A stretch of DNA of 64,000 nt, from assembly GCA_025463305.1 (NCBI GenBank), contig JAOBWK010000088.1, positions 1 through 64,000 of the forward strand, given 5' to 3'. The notes under the pieces were generated by a model. The model did no database searches. It worked only from the letters and a program-made list of their open reading frames with translations, and was not told the origin of the DNA. Numbering within the stretch: position 1 is the stretch's first letter; each line of letters begins with the position of its first letter. Of this stretch, positions 51,122 to 59,696 are shown piece by piece. The translations under genes were made by a program, and so were the position numbers. This DNA is from Ilumatobacteraceae bacterium. GTDB lineage: Bacteria > Actinomycetota > Acidimicrobiia > Acidimicrobiales > Ilumatobacteraceae.

Positions 51122-52018
51122 CTACGACCCCAGCACCTGGGCGAGGGTGTGATCGCCCATTCGACCCATCGCCGCGTCGTCGGCACGCGCGTCGAGGTAG
51201 AAGATCGCGAAGCTCAGCGCCCACGCCTTCGCCCGCCGCCACGTGTGCTCGTCGCGATCGATCAGCGCCTGGAAGCGCTCGCGTGACGGCGCGTCGAACA
51301 GGATCCAGGCGACCGCGAGGTCGGTGGCCGGGTCCCCGCCCGTGATGTCGCCGAAGTCGATGACCGCGCTGAGCCGTCCGTCGGCGGTGAGGATGTTCGA
51401 CGCGTGCAGATCGCCGTGCAGCCACAGCGGCGGACCGTTCCAGTCGGGCGTTGCCGCGAGCTCGTGCCACAGCGCGACGAGGTCGTTCGCGCCCACGTGA
51501 TCCGGGAGGCCACCCGCCGCGCCGAGCATCTCGATCCGGCCGGTGATCCGGTCGAGTCGAGGCGCGTGCGAACCACCGCGCACCGGGTTGACGGGCGCGT
51601 CGTCGGCGGCCGGCGTGTGGAGCGCGGTGACGAAGTCGGCCAGTGCGACGGCTGCGTCGCCGAGGTCATCAGGCGGCGCCACCGACGCACGCTCGCCGGC
51701 GAACCACGGGCCGACGCTCCACCGCCACGGGTAGAACTCCGTCGCCCGGCCGGCATGGACCGGTACGGGGATCGGCAGCGGCAGGCGCGGGGCGAGCACC
51801 GGCAGCCAGCGCTGCTCGTTGAGCACCAACCCGGCGGCAACCTCACGGCGCGGCAGGCGGATCGAGCAGTCGTCGTCGAGGCGGTAGATGACGTTGTCCC
51901 ACCCGTTGCCGACGAGCTGCAACGCGCCGTCGGCGCGTTCCGGCAGCTGATCGCGCAGCAGCGCTCGCACGAGCGCCTCGTCGATGTCGACCTCTGCCGC
52001 TGGATGCCCCGAGCTCAC
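51122..52018 (-). CDS. Aminoglycoside phosphotransferase (APH) family kinase
   Basis: A 298-residue kinase-like protein. It has a divergent N-lobe (VGNGWDNVIYRLDDDCSIRLPRR), the catalytic loop WLHGDLHASNIL (Asp and Asn) and the metal-binding VIDFGD. Such proteins phosphorylate aminoglycosides, macrolides, sugars or other metabolites, and the sequence alone does not identify the substrate; it should not be read as evidence of resistance. The start is GTG, with TAGCGT (52025-52030) ending 6 nt before it. It is divergent from the aldehyde dehydrogenase gene, and the two -10 boxes lie within 20 bases of each other. Confidence 0.88.
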   Translation of the reverse strand: MSSGHPAAEVDIDEALVRALLRDQLPERADGALQLVGNGWDNVIYRLDDDCSIRLPRREVAAGLVLNEQRWLPVLAPRLPLPIPVPVHAGRATEFYPWRWSVGPWFAGERASVAPPDDLGDAAVALADFVTALHTPAADDAPVNPVRGGSHAPRLDRITGRIEMLGAAGGLPDHVGANDLVALWHELAATPDWNGPPLWLHGDLHASNILTADGRLSAVIDFGDITGGDPATDLAVAWILFDAPSRERFQALIDRDEHTWRRAKAWALSFAIFYLDARADDAAMGRMGDHTLAQVLGS

Positions 52019-52057
52019 CCGGCGACGCTACCCACGCCGCCAGTAACCTGAGCGGCG

Positions 52058-53422
52058 ATGCCATCGACCGCGAGCACCCTTGCCCTGCTGAACCCGGCCA
52101 CCGAGGAGCTCATCGGTGACCAACCGCTCGCCTCCGCAGCCGATGCCGACGCGGCCATCGCCAAGGCCGCGGCGGCGCTGCCCGCATGGCGGGCGATGGC
52201 GCCCATCGATCGCATCCGGCTGATGCGCCGGTTCGCCGACTCCATCGCCGCGCACGCCGAGGAGCTCGCCCAGCTGGAGACCGCCAACATGGGCATGCCC
52301 ATCGGCAACAGCCGCTGGTGCGCGAACACCGCGGCGGAGGTGTTCCACTACTACGCCGGCTGCATCGACAAGCACACCGGGTCCACCATCCCGGTCGCGG
52401 GTGGCGTCACGATGACGTTCCACGAGCCGATCGGCGTCGTCGGCGTGATCACCCCGTGGAACTTCCCGCTGATGATCGCGGCGTGGAAGCTCGGCCCGGC
52501 GCTGGCGTGCGGCAACACCGTCGTCATCAAGCCGTCGGAGCTGACCCCGCTCACCACCATCCGCCTCGGCGAGCTGGCCCTCGAGGCTGGCTTCCCCGAG
52601 GGCGTCCTGAACGTCGTCGTCGGCACCGGCCCCGAGGTCGGCTGGCGGTTCGTCGAGAACCCCACCGTGCGCAAGATCGGCTTCACCGGATCCACCGCCA
52701 TCGGCAAGCGGCTGATGGCCGGCGCCGCGGATCAGATCAAACGGGTCACGCTCGAGCTCGGTGGCAAGAGCGCGAACATCGTCTTCGCCGACGCCGATCT
52801 CGAAGCGGCCGCGCTGTCGGCGCCGGGCGCGGTGTTCGACAACACCGGCCAGGACTGCTGCTCGCGCAGCCGGGTCCTCGTCCAGCGCGACGCCTACGAC
52901 CGGTTCCTCGAGCTGTTCGTCGAGGCGTCGAAGGGCTTCTCCGTCGGCGACCCGACATCGGACGACACGTTGATGGGACCGCTCGTCACCGCCGCGCACA
53001 AGGCCAAGGTCGAGGGCTTCCTCGACGGCGCCGATGTCGTGTGGCGCGGCGATGCCCCGACCGGCGCGGGTTGGTGGCTGCCGTGCACGATCGTGGCGCC
53101 GGAGCCGGGATCGCGCCTCACACGCGACGAGATCTTCGGACCGGTCGCGGCGGTCATCCCGTTCGACACGGAGGAGGACGCGATTCGCATCGCCAACGAC
53201 AGCGACTACGGCTTGTCCGGCTCGGTGTGGACGCGCGACGCCAGCCGGGCGATGCGCATGGCTCGCGGTGTCGACACCGGCACGCTCTCGATCAACAGCA
53301 ACTCGTCGGTGCGCTTCAGCACGCCGTTCGGTGGTTTCAAGCAGAGCGGTCTCGGCAGAGAGCTGTCGATGGCCGCGCTCGATCACTACAGCGAGCTGAA
53401 GACGGTGTTCTGGGCCAGCTGA
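52058..53422 (+). CDS. Aldehyde dehydrogenase family protein
   Basis: A 454-residue NAD(P)-dependent aldehyde dehydrogenase. It has the Asn in [22 protein letters not shown], the cofactor motif [10 protein letters not shown], the general-base Glu in LELGGKS, and the nucleophile Cys in [12 protein letters not shown]; two Cys in a row are seen in several betaine-aldehyde-like members. [10 protein letters not shown] and [19 protein letters not shown] follow. At 454 residues it is slightly shorter than the usual 480-500, mostly at the N-terminus. TAACCT ends 8 nt before the ATG. The fxsA start overlaps its stop codon (TGATG). Confidence 0.93.
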   Translation: MPSTASTLALLNPATEELIGDQPLASAADADAAIAKAAAALPAWRAMAPIDRIRLMRRFADSIAAHAEELAQLETANMGMPIGNSRWCANTAAEVFHYYAGCIDKHTGSTIPVAGGVTMTFHEPIGVVGVITPWNFPLMIAAWKLGPALACGNTVVIKPSELTPLTTIRLGELALEAGFPEGVLNVVVGTGPEVGWRFVENPTVRKIGFTGSTAIGKRLMAGAADQIKRVTLELGGKSANIVFADADLEAAALSAPGAVFDNTGQDCCSRSRVLVQRDAYDRFLELFVEASKGFSVGDPTSDDTLMGPLVTAAHKAKVEGFLDGADVVWRGDAPTGAGWWLPCTIVAPEPGSRLTRDEIFGPVAAVIPFDTEEDAIRIANDSDYGLSGSVWTRDASRAMRMARGVDTGTLSINSNSSVRFSTPFGGFKQSGLGRELSMAALDHYSELKTVFWAS

Positions 53423-53895
53423 TGATCCTCTTCGTCACCTTCGTCGTCGCCCCGCTCATCGAGCTGTACGTCCTGATCAAGACCGGTCAGGCGATCGGTG
53501 TGTTCAGCACGCTCGCGCTGCTGGTGCTGTTCGCGTTCGTGGGGATGGCGTTGGTGCGGCGCGAGGGCGTGCGCGTGTGGGGTCGCTTCGTGCAGACGGT
53601 GCAGGCCGGGCAGACGCCCTCGAAGGAGATCGCCGATGGTGTGTGCGTGCTGCTCGCCGGCGCGCTGTTCATCGCGCCCGGTCTGGTCAGCGACGCGGTG
53701 GCGCTGCTGCTCCTGTTCCCGCCGACGCGGGCGATCTTCCGCCGGTTCCTGCTCCGCCGCAAGAGCTTCGGCGGGCTCGGCCACACGCGCATCATCACCG
53801 CCACCTACGGCGGCCGGATGGCCGACGGCCGTCGCAGCGACGGCACGGTCACCGACACGACCTCCACCGAGTCGCGCGGCGAGCTCGACCCCTGA
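53422..53895 (+). CDS. fxsA: FxsA-family membrane protein
   Basis: A 157-residue membrane protein of the FxsA family (named for suppression of phage T7 exclusion when overproduced in E. coli). It has a hydrophobic start FVVAPLIELYVLIKTGQAIG with the conserved Glu, a second helix LALLVLFAFVGMALVRREG, and FIAPGLVSDAVALLLLFPPTRAIFRRFLLRR near the end of the conserved region. A hydrophilic C-terminal tail of about 40 residues follows. It is translationally coupled to the aldehyde dehydrogenase gene; the functional link is unclear. Confidence 0.9.
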   Translation: MILFVTFVVAPLIELYVLIKTGQAIGVFSTLALLVLFAFVGMALVRREGVRVWGRFVQTVQAGQTPSKEIADGVCVLLAGALFIAPGLVSDAVALLLLFPPTRAIFRRFLLRRKSFGGLGHTRIITATYGGRMADGRRSDGTVTDTTSTESRGELDP

Positions 53896-53904
53896 ACCGC
53901 TGAG

Positions 53905-55149
53905 CTACTGCTCGGCGGAGCGCGCGTCGGCGGCGACCGGGGTGAGCCACCGACGTCCGACGAACGCCACCGCGAGGCACAGACCCGCCGCCACGGGTGC
54001 GGCCCAGAGCGTGCTGCGGCCACCGACGTGGTCCACGAGCAACCCGCCGATCGGTGAGCCGATGGCAGCGCCGGCGACGATGGCGACGGCCAACCAGGTG
54101 TACGCCTCGGTGACGGCGTGCGGGGCGACGACGTCAGGGACGAGCGTGTTCCCGGAGATCAGGATCGGCGCGTTGGCGAGGCCGGCCACCATCAGCGCCA
54201 GCGTCGTGATGACCAGCGAACCGGCGGTCAGCGCCACCAGCAGCGCGCCGGCAGTGAGCGCCACGGCGCTGAGCACGTACCGACGCCCGGTCGAATGCTT
54301 CCACCGGATCGCGCCGTAGGCGATGCCGGCGAAGAGGCTGCCGGTGGCCCAGAGGCCGAGCATCAACCCGGCGACGCCGGCGTGGTGCCGCTCGCGCGTG
54401 AGCGCGACGACGCTCACCTCGATCAGCCCGAACAGGCAGCCGATGCCCACGAACGAGCCGACGAGCACGATCAGCCCGGTGTGCGCCATCGCCCTCGCGG
54501 GTACCGCGGCGTCGTCGGCGTGCGGGTGCGGCCGCGGCTCCGTGCTGCGCTGGGCAAGGAACAGCGTCGCGCCGATGGCCGTCACGGCGCAGGCGACGAT
54601 CAGCCCAGCGGCCGGGGCGATCGCGGTGGCGAGGAAGGTCACCAGCACGGGCCCGACGATGAACACCACCTCGTCGATCAGCGACTCGACGGCGAGGCCG
54701 GTGTTGACTCGCGCGTCGTCGGCGAGCAGCGTCGCCCATCTCGCACGCGAGAACGCGCCGACCTGGGGCAGCGACGCGCCGACGACGGCGCCGAGCACCA
54801 CCAGCAGCGGAGCCGGTGCCTTCGCCAGCGCGGCCGCGACGATCGCGATGAGCGCGCCGACGTGGACGACGACCTGCGGCAGCATCACCTTCGACTGCCC
54901 GATCCGGTCGGCGAGCCGACCGATGCGCGGTCCGGCGAGGCCTTGGAACACGGCGATCGTCCCGGCCACCACGCCGGCGAGCGAGTACGAGCGATCGAGC
55001 CCGGACAGCATCAGCACCGCGCCGAGGCCGATCATCGCCAGCGGCAGCCGCGCGATCGCGCCCGACGCGCTGAACCGTGCCGCGCCGGGGATGCGGAGGA
55101 CCTCCCGGTAGGCGCCGAGCCCACTGACCGCCGATTCGACCTCGGTCAC
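53905..55149 (-). CDS. Major facilitator superfamily transporter
   Basis: A 414-residue transporter with 12 predicted helices. The N-half has the loop 2-3 motif GPRIGRLADRIGQSKVM, and the central loop contains histidines (EPRPHPHADD). Relatives are drug/metabolite exporters, but the substrate cannot be inferred. The start is GTG; no clear -10 or Shine-Dalgarno pattern is visible and the next downstream candidate lies inside the first helix, so I kept the GTG. It converges on fxsA, with nine bases between. Confidence 0.88.
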   Translation of the reverse strand: MTEVESAVSGLGAYREVLRIPGAARFSASGAIARLPLAMIGLGAVLMLSGLDRSYSLAGVVAGTIAVFQGLAGPRIGRLADRIGQSKVMLPQVVVHVGALIAIVAAALAKAPAPLLVVLGAVVGASLPQVGAFSRARWATLLADDARVNTGLAVESLIDEVVFIVGPVLVTFLATAIAPAAGLIVACAVTAIGATLFLAQRSTEPRPHPHADDAAVPARAMAHTGLIVLVGSFVGIGCLFGLIEVSVVALTRERHHAGVAGLMLGLWATGSLFAGIAYGAIRWKHSTGRRYVLSAVALTAGALLVALTAGSLVITTLALMVAGLANAPILISGNTLVPDVVAPHAVTEAYTWLAVAIVAGAAIGSPIGGLLVDHVGGRSTLWAAPVAAGLCLAVAFVGRRWLTPVAADARSAEQ

Positions 55150-55209
55150 GACTGCCTGGTGCCGGCCAGACCGTGCTCGCTCAGACTGTGCTCGCTCAGA
55201 ACGCGCCGG

Positions 55210-56394
55210 TCAGACGTTGTCGAACGCCGCGGCGACGGCGGCGAGCATGCGTGCCGAGCAGCCGGCCATGTTCACCGGCGGTGCGATGTCGTCGATGATG
55301 CGCTGCGCGATGGCGTGGAAGACCGCGGCCGCCGGGCCGCCGTTGGTGGTGGAGGCCACCGGGATGCCGGCGTCGCCACCTGCGCCGACCGACGGCTCGA
55401 GCGGGACCTGGCCGAGCAGCGGCACGCCGATCTCGTCGGCGAGCGCCTGCCCGCCGCCGACGCCGAACAGCGGGTAGCTCTCGCCGTGGTCGCACGTGAA
55501 CGAGCTCATGTTCTCGATGACGCCAGCGACGCGCAGGAAGCTGCGCCGGGCCATGTCGGCCGCGCGAGCCGCCACCTTCTGGGCCGCGAGGGCGGGCGTG
55601 GTGACGATGATGAGGTCGGTGCGCGGCAGCATCCGCGCCAGGCCCATCTGCACGTCGCCGGTGCCGGGCGGCATGTCGATGAGGAGGTAGTCCATCTCGC
55701 CCCAGGCGACGTCGCGCAGGAACTGCTCGACCGCCTTGGTGAGCATCAGCCCTCGCCACATCAGCGCGGTGTCCTCGTCGACGAGGAACCCGGTGCTGAC
55801 GACCTTCAGCGTGCCGGCGCCGACGCGCAGGGTGTTGGGGATGATCTTCGGCTTGTCGGAGCCCTCCACCGGGACGGCTTCGAGCCGATCGGTGATGCCG
55901 AGCAGGCGCGGCACGGAGAAGCCCCAGATGTCGGCGTCGAGCACGCCGACGGTGAAGCCCTGCGACGCCAGCGCGGTGGCGAGGTTGACGGTGACGCTGC
56001 TCTTGCCGACGCCGCCCTTCCCGCTGGCGATGGCCAGGATGCGCGTGGACTGCGGCACCTCGGTGTCGGCCGCGTTCTCGCGAGCCGACCAACGCGCCTT
56101 CGACATGACCTCGCTGCGTTCGTCGCTGGTCATCTCGCCCCACTCGATGTGCACCTTTCGCACGTCGGGGTGGAGGGCGATGCGGGTCTCGATGTCCTTC
56201 TTGATCTGGCCGCGCAGGGGACAGCCGCCGATGGTGAGCTTGACCCAGACGGTGACGTCGACGCCGCCCGTGGAGTCCGGCGGGGAGATCACGACATCGG
56301 GCACCATCCCGAGGGTGACCACGTCGGAACCCAGTTCGGGGTCGATGACCGCGCGCAACAGGCCGAAGATGTCGTCGCGCGAAGGTCCGCTCAT
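55210..56394 (-). CDS. mrp: Mrp/NBP35-family iron-sulphur carrier ATPase
   Basis: A 394-residue protein that binds and transfers Fe-S clusters. The N-terminal MIP18/DUF59 domain (VIDPELGSDVVTLGMVPD, residues about 5-100, with IGGCPLRGQI) is followed by a deviant Walker A SGKGGVGKSS, a Walker B-like LLIDMPPGTGD, and ENMSSFTCDHGESYPLFG, where many relatives have a CxxC and here only one Cys remains. It is divergent from erpA, so two Fe-S assembly genes share a 103-base promoter region. TAAAAT lies 5 nt before the ATG, suggesting a nearly leaderless transcript. Confidence 0.94.
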   Translation of the reverse strand: MSGPSRDDIFGLLRAVIDPELGSDVVTLGMVPDVVISPPDSTGGVDVTVWVKLTIGGCPLRGQIKKDIETRIALHPDVRKVHIEWGEMTSDERSEVMSKARWSARENAADTEVPQSTRILAIASGKGGVGKSSVTVNLATALASQGFTVGVLDADIWGFSVPRLLGITDRLEAVPVEGSDKPKIIPNTLRVGAGTLKVVSTGFLVDEDTALMWRGLMLTKAVEQFLRDVAWGEMDYLLIDMPPGTGDVQMGLARMLPRTDLIIVTTPALAAQKVAARAADMARRSFLRVAGVIENMSSFTCDHGESYPLFGVGGGQALADEIGVPLLGQVPLEPSVGAGGDAGIPVASTTNGGPAAAVFHAIAQRIIDDIAPPVNMAGCSARMLAAVAAAFDNV

Positions 56395-56497
56395 GAGGAA
56401 TTTTACCTGTGGGGGATCGGTTATCGTCGGCGCACCCGACTGTGGACCAGAGCGGGTACAGTTTGCGTTGTAACCGTATCTCCGATGGAGGATCACC

Positions 56498-56821
56498 ATG
56501 ATCACGTTGACAGACACCGCCGCCAGCAAGGTCAAGGAGCTCCTGGCCGCTGAAGGTGCCACGGACCTCGCGCTGCGCGTCGCCGTCCGCCCCGGTGGCT
56601 GCAGCGGCTTCTCCTACGAGATGTTCTTCGACGGCGACATCGCCGCCGACGACGAGCAGGCCGAGTTCGGCGAAGGCGTCCGCGTGCTCGTGGACCCCGC
56701 CTCGGCCCAGCTGCTCGAGGGTGCCTCGCTCGACTACAAGGACGGCCTCAACCAGGCCGGCTTCAACATCACCAACCCGAACGCCACCCGCAGCTGCGGC
56801 TGCGGTCAGAGCTTCAGCTGA
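56498..56821 (+). CDS. erpA: Iron-sulphur cluster insertion protein (ErpA/HesB family)
   Basis: A 107-residue A-type carrier that passes Fe-S clusters to target proteins. The three cysteines are Cys35 (RPGGCSGFSYEM), Cys100 and Cys102 (RSCGCGQSFS), exactly as expected. The ATG follows GGAGG by 6 nt, so unlike many neighbours it has a leader; TACAGT near 56457 is a candidate -10. It is divergent from mrp. Fe-S demand in this region includes the WhiB protein. Confidence 0.96.
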   Translation: MITLTDTAASKVKELLAAEGATDLALRVAVRPGGCSGFSYEMFFDGDIAADDEQAEFGEGVRVLVDPASAQLLEGASLDYKDGLNQAGFNITNPNATRSCGCGQSFS

Positions 56822-56824
56822 TCC

Positions 56825-56847
56825 CGGGCGGGTCCTGCCCGCCCGGT
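56825..56847 (+). terminator. Hairpin after erpA
   Basis: A 9-bp perfect stem (CCGGGCGGG / CCCGCCCGG) with a 5-nt loop starts four bases after the erpA stop codon. No T-run follows. Confidence 0.55.
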
Positions 56848-56856
56848 GCACTCACT

Positions 56857-56899
56857 GGTTGCAGATCCGCCGCACGTCGCGGCCGATCTGCAGCCAGTC
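56857..56899. other. Second inverted repeat in the erpA downstream region
   Basis: Arms of 13 nt (CTGGTTGCAGATC and GATCTGCAGCCAG), complementary except for one G-T pair, enclose 17 nt. On the minus strand the region also reads as a short peptide-like frame (GSSWTENADWLQIGRDVRRICN, then stop) that has no start codon of its own. It may be a terminator for the facing lipoprotein gene or a remnant of a lost gene. Confidence 0.35.
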
Positions 56900-56982
56900 T
56901 GCGTTTTCAGTCCAGGAGGACCCGTCGCGGTGACATAAACGGGCTGAGCGGTCTGCGCCGGGCGGCTGGGGTGATCCGGGGC

Positions 56983-57837
56983 TCAGGCGACGAGGGCGTT
57001 GAGGGCTTCGTCGAGCTCGCTCTGATCCCAGGCGCCATCGAAGCGGGTGACGATCTTGCCGCTCTTGTCGGCGAGCCAGAGGTCGGGCTCGCCGGTCAGC
57101 TTGTAGGCGTCGACGGCCGGGGTGGTGACGGTGGCCGTGTCGTCGGTGTACACCTCGGCGTGGATCGGCACGACCTTGTCGCCGAGCCGCTTGGCGCTGG
57201 TCATCAAGAACTCGAGGCCGGGGCCGCACGTGCCGAACTGGCAGTGCGCCGGCGTGCCGATGAGGTACGCGACGGGCTTGCCGGTGGCGAGCGCCTGGGT
57301 GAGCGTCATCGAGTGGAACGGGCACGGGCCGCCGGTGAGCCGGGTGCAGATCGGGTTCACGCCGCCGGTGTTGGCCGTGGTGGGCGTGTCGAACGGCGGC
57401 AGCTGCTGGCCGGGGTACGGGATCGGCACGGTGGACGGATCGTTCACGCTGATCGCGGTGCCGTGCGGATCGCCGCCGTCGAGGATGATCGTGTACTGCC
57501 CGACGGTGGTGAGCGTGGGATGGAAGTCCCAGTAGACGATGCCCTCGTTGACCCGGCGCTGCTTGGCGGAGATGCTCGGGACGACCACCTTGTTGTTCGC
57601 GTCGACGATCTTCGCGGTGAGGGTCTTCGGCCCGGTGGACAGCACGGTGCTCGACGTGCCGAGCGAGAACGGCATCCGACTGGTGCCGGGGATGACCATC
57701 TCCAGCGCGAAGCGGGCGACGAGCGTGTTGTCCTTCGTCACCCCACTGCTCGACGAGCCACCCTTGCTGCTGCCGCACGCGGCCAGGGCGAGCGCCCCTG
57801 AGGCGAGGAGGAAGCTACGGCGGTCGAACGGCGTCAC
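56983..57837 (-). CDS. Tat-type lipoprotein with thioredoxin-like fold
   Basis: A 284-residue exported protein. The N-terminus FDRRSFLLASGALALAACGSS carries a twin arginine and a lipobox ending at Cys, suggesting a Tat-exported lipoprotein. The middle (about 35-130) has an Ig-like strand pattern. The C-terminal half resembles a thioredoxin fold, PVAYLIGTPAHCQFGTCGPGLEFL, in which Cys pairs (HCQFGTCG) sit at the active-site position but with C-x4-C spacing rather than CxxC, so activity is uncertain. The GTG start is supported by TATCGT (57844-57849), which ends 6 nt before it. It is divergent from ridA, with 61 bases between the starts. Confidence 0.72.
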   Translation of the reverse strand: MTPFDRRSFLLASGALALAACGSSKGGSSSSGVTKDNTLVARFALEMVIPGTSRMPFSLGTSSTVLSTGPKTLTAKIVDANNKVVVPSISAKQRRVNEGIVYWDFHPTLTTVGQYTIILDGGDPHGTAISVNDPSTVPIPYPGQQLPPFDTPTTANTGGVNPICTRLTGGPCPFHSMTLTQALATGKPVAYLIGTPAHCQFGTCGPGLEFLMTSAKRLGDKVVPIHAEVYTDDTATVTTPAVDAYKLTGEPDLWLADKSGKIVTRFDGAWDQSELDEALNALVA

Positions 57838-57898
57838 ACCCGCACGATATCTTCGTCGGCCGTCCCGGGGTCCGCGGGCGCGCCCTACGATGTCGCCC

Positions 57899-58261
57899 AT
57901 GAGCACGCCTCCGAAAGCCATCGGTCCCTACACACCCGCCGTCCGCGCCGGCGACTGGATCATCGTGTCCGGCCAGCTCGGTGCCGTCGACGGTGTGCTC
58001 GTCGAGGGCGGCGTCGGCCCGCAGACCACGCAGGCCGTCGTCAACCTGAAGGCCCAGCTGGCGTCGATGGGCGCCACCATCGAAGACGTCGCCAAGACGA
58101 TGTGCTTCCTCACCGACATGGACACGTTCGCGACGTTCAACGAGGCCTACGTCGCGGGCTTCGGCGATCACCGTCCGGCGCGCAGCACCGTCGCCGTCGT
58201 CGCCGTGCCGATGGCCGGAGCCGGCGTCGAGATCGAGGCCTGGGCCTACAAGCCGCAATGA
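57899..58261 (+). CDS. RidA-family protein
   Basis: A 120-residue member of the Rid (YjgF) family, which clear reactive enamine/imine intermediates formed by PLP enzymes. Motifs are IGPYTPAVRAGDWIIVSGQLG, QTTQAVVNLKAQLASMGATIEDVAKTMCFLTDM, and HRPARSTVAVVAVPMAGAGVEIEAWA. The usual catalytic Arg-containing ARS segment is present. TACGAT (57886-57891) ends 7 nt before this ATG. An in-frame ATG three codons earlier (57890) overlaps that box, so the later one is used. The tag start overlaps its stop codon (ATGA). Confidence 0.9.
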   Translation: MSTPPKAIGPYTPAVRAGDWIIVSGQLGAVDGVLVEGGVGPQTTQAVVNLKAQLASMGATIEDVAKTMCFLTDMDTFATFNEAYVAGFGDHRPARSTVAVVAVPMAGAGVEIEAWAYKPQ

Positions 58262-58842
58262 CCACGATGCCCGTGGCGGTCGCCGATGATCGCACTCGAT
58301 GCGCTTGGGCGGGCAACGAGGTCGAGATGCGCGACTACCACGACACGGTGTGGGGCACGCCACAGCGCGACGACCGCACCCTGTTCGAGTTCCTCACGCT
58401 CGAGGGCGCGCAGGCGGGTCTCAGCTGGCGCACGATCCTGCTCCGCAAGGACGGCTACCGCGAGGTGTTCGACGGCTTCGACGTCGCCAAGATCGCCGCG
58501 TACACCGACGCCGATGTGGCGCGCTGCCTCGGCGACGCGCGGATCATCCGCAACCGGGCCAAGGTGGAGAGCACCATCGGCAACGCCCAGGCGTGGCTCG
58601 CGCTGGACGATCCGGTGGACTACCTGTGGAGCTTCGTCGACGGTGCGCCGATCGATCACCGGCGTGGCGCAGACAACCCGGTGCCGGCCTCCGACGCGAT
58701 CAGCGACCGGATGAGCAAGCAGCTCAAGAAGCTCGGCTTCCGGTTCGTCGGCACCACCATCTGTTACGCGTACATGCAGGCGTGCGGTCTGGTCAACGAC
58801 CACGACGTCACGTGCTTCCGCCACGACGAGTGCAACGGCTGA
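58258..58842 (+). CDS. tag: DNA-3-methyladenine glycosylase I
   Basis: Base-excision repair enzyme removing 3-methyladenine. The 194 residues have the zinc ligands Cys (RCAWAGN), His (YHDTVWG), and a late His and Cys (VNDHDVTCFRH), plus the family stretch EFLTLEGAQAGLSWRTILLRKDGYREVFDGFD and GFRFVGTTICYAYMQACGLVNDH. It overlaps ridA by four bases. A start at ATG 58267 is possible, but the ATGA overlap favours the chosen one. Confidence 0.96.
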   Translation: MTTMPVAVADDRTRCAWAGNEVEMRDYHDTVWGTPQRDDRTLFEFLTLEGAQAGLSWRTILLRKDGYREVFDGFDVAKIAAYTDADVARCLGDARIIRNRAKVESTIGNAQAWLALDDPVDYLWSFVDGAPIDHRRGADNPVPASDAISDRMSKQLKKLGFRFVGTTICYAYMQACGLVNDHDVTCFRHDECNG

Positions 58843-58863
58843 GGCTCGCTCACGCCGCGTTGC

Positions 58864-59493
58864 TCATGCTTCGTCGGTGTGCCGGCTGAGCGCGAAGTAC
58901 AACCCGATCGCGGCGTAGATCGCCAGCGCGCCGATGGGTGCGATGGCCGCGACGCCCGTGCCGATGAGGTACACGATCGGCCCGACGGAGGAGCGCGCCC
59001 GGGCCACGCGCGCCCGAGCGAGTGACGTGTTCGGCGCGAGCAGCTCGGGATGGCGCACGAGGTGGTCCCAGAGCAGCGCGAACCCGAGGCCGACGAACAC
59101 CATCGTGATCCCGTAGGCCACGGCGGCGCTGCGCGCGTTCGTGCCGTCGCGCATGTACCGGGCGAGCACCGCGGTCGGGAACGGCAGGAACGACACCGTG
59201 CCGAGCAGGTACAGGTTGCGGTAGAAGATCGAGCGGTCCGTACCGCTGATCCGCTCGAACAGCGCGTGGTGGTTGACCCACATGATGCCGATCGTGGCGA
59301 AGCTCACCGCGTACGCGGCGTACGAGGGCCACAGGTGCAGCATCGCCCGGGCCAGACCGTGGCCGTGCTCGACCTCGGGCACCTTGACCTCGAGGACGAG
59401 CAGCGTGATCGCGATCGCGAACACGCCGTCGCTCAGCGCCTCGATCCGGATCGAGCGCTTCGTCGCGTTGCCGGTGTCCGCGCCGTCGACCAT
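58864..59493 (-). CDS. TMEM175-family (DUF1211) potassium channel-like protein
   Basis: A 209-residue membrane protein with six predicted helices. The family signature RIEALSDGVFAIAITLLVLEVKVP (usually RxxxFSDxVFAI) appears near the N-terminus, with Leu in place of Phe before SDG. Bacterial members form K+-selective tetramers gated by a ring of hydrophobic residues in helix 1. TAACCT (59500-59505) ends 6 nt before the ATG, so the transcript is probably leaderless. It converges on tag, with 21 bases between. Confidence 0.88.
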   Translation of the reverse strand: MVDGADTGNATKRSIRIEALSDGVFAIAITLLVLEVKVPEVEHGHGLARAMLHLWPSYAAYAVSFATIGIMWVNHHALFERISGTDRSIFYRNLYLLGTVSFLPFPTAVLARYMRDGTNARSAAVAYGITMVFVGLGFALLWDHLVRHPELLAPNTSLARARVARARSSVGPIVYLIGTGVAAIAPIGALAIYAAIGLYFALSRHTDEA

Positions 59494-59540
59494 CGGCTGA
59501 GGTTACGCCGAACTCGGCGGGCTGGGTTAGGCTCGCTGCC

Positions 59541-59696
59541 GTGCCCGGTGCCATCGCGATCGTCGTCATCCTGCTGCTGCTGCCCGTCGTCGTGTGCATC
59601 TCGTTCTCGATCATCGCCGCCGTCTTCGGCCAGCTCCTGTACAAGGACGGCGAAGCCCGCAACGAGGGCAGCGAGCTCGTCGACCTCAACGTCTAG
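59541..59696 (+). CDS. 51-residue membrane protein coupled to a decarboxylase gene
   Basis: A small protein with one long N-terminal helix (MPGAIAIVVILLLLPVVVCISFSIIAAVFG) and a charged tail (YKDGEARNEGSELVDLNV). TAGGCT (59528-59533) ends 7 nt before the GTG, a leaderless start. Its TAG stop overlaps the GTG start of the decarboxylase (TAGTG). No family recognised. The coupling suggests either a membrane partner of the enzyme or simply a translation-starting frame. Confidence 0.6.
   Translation: MPGAIAIVVILLLLPVVVCISFSIIAAVFGQLLYKDGEARNEGSELVDLNV

Noticed and set aside
51122..52018. Antibiotic resistance gene (aminoglycoside kinase)
   Set aside because: Only the general APH kinase fold is visible. 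Such proteins commonly act on metabolites, so resistance is not supported.
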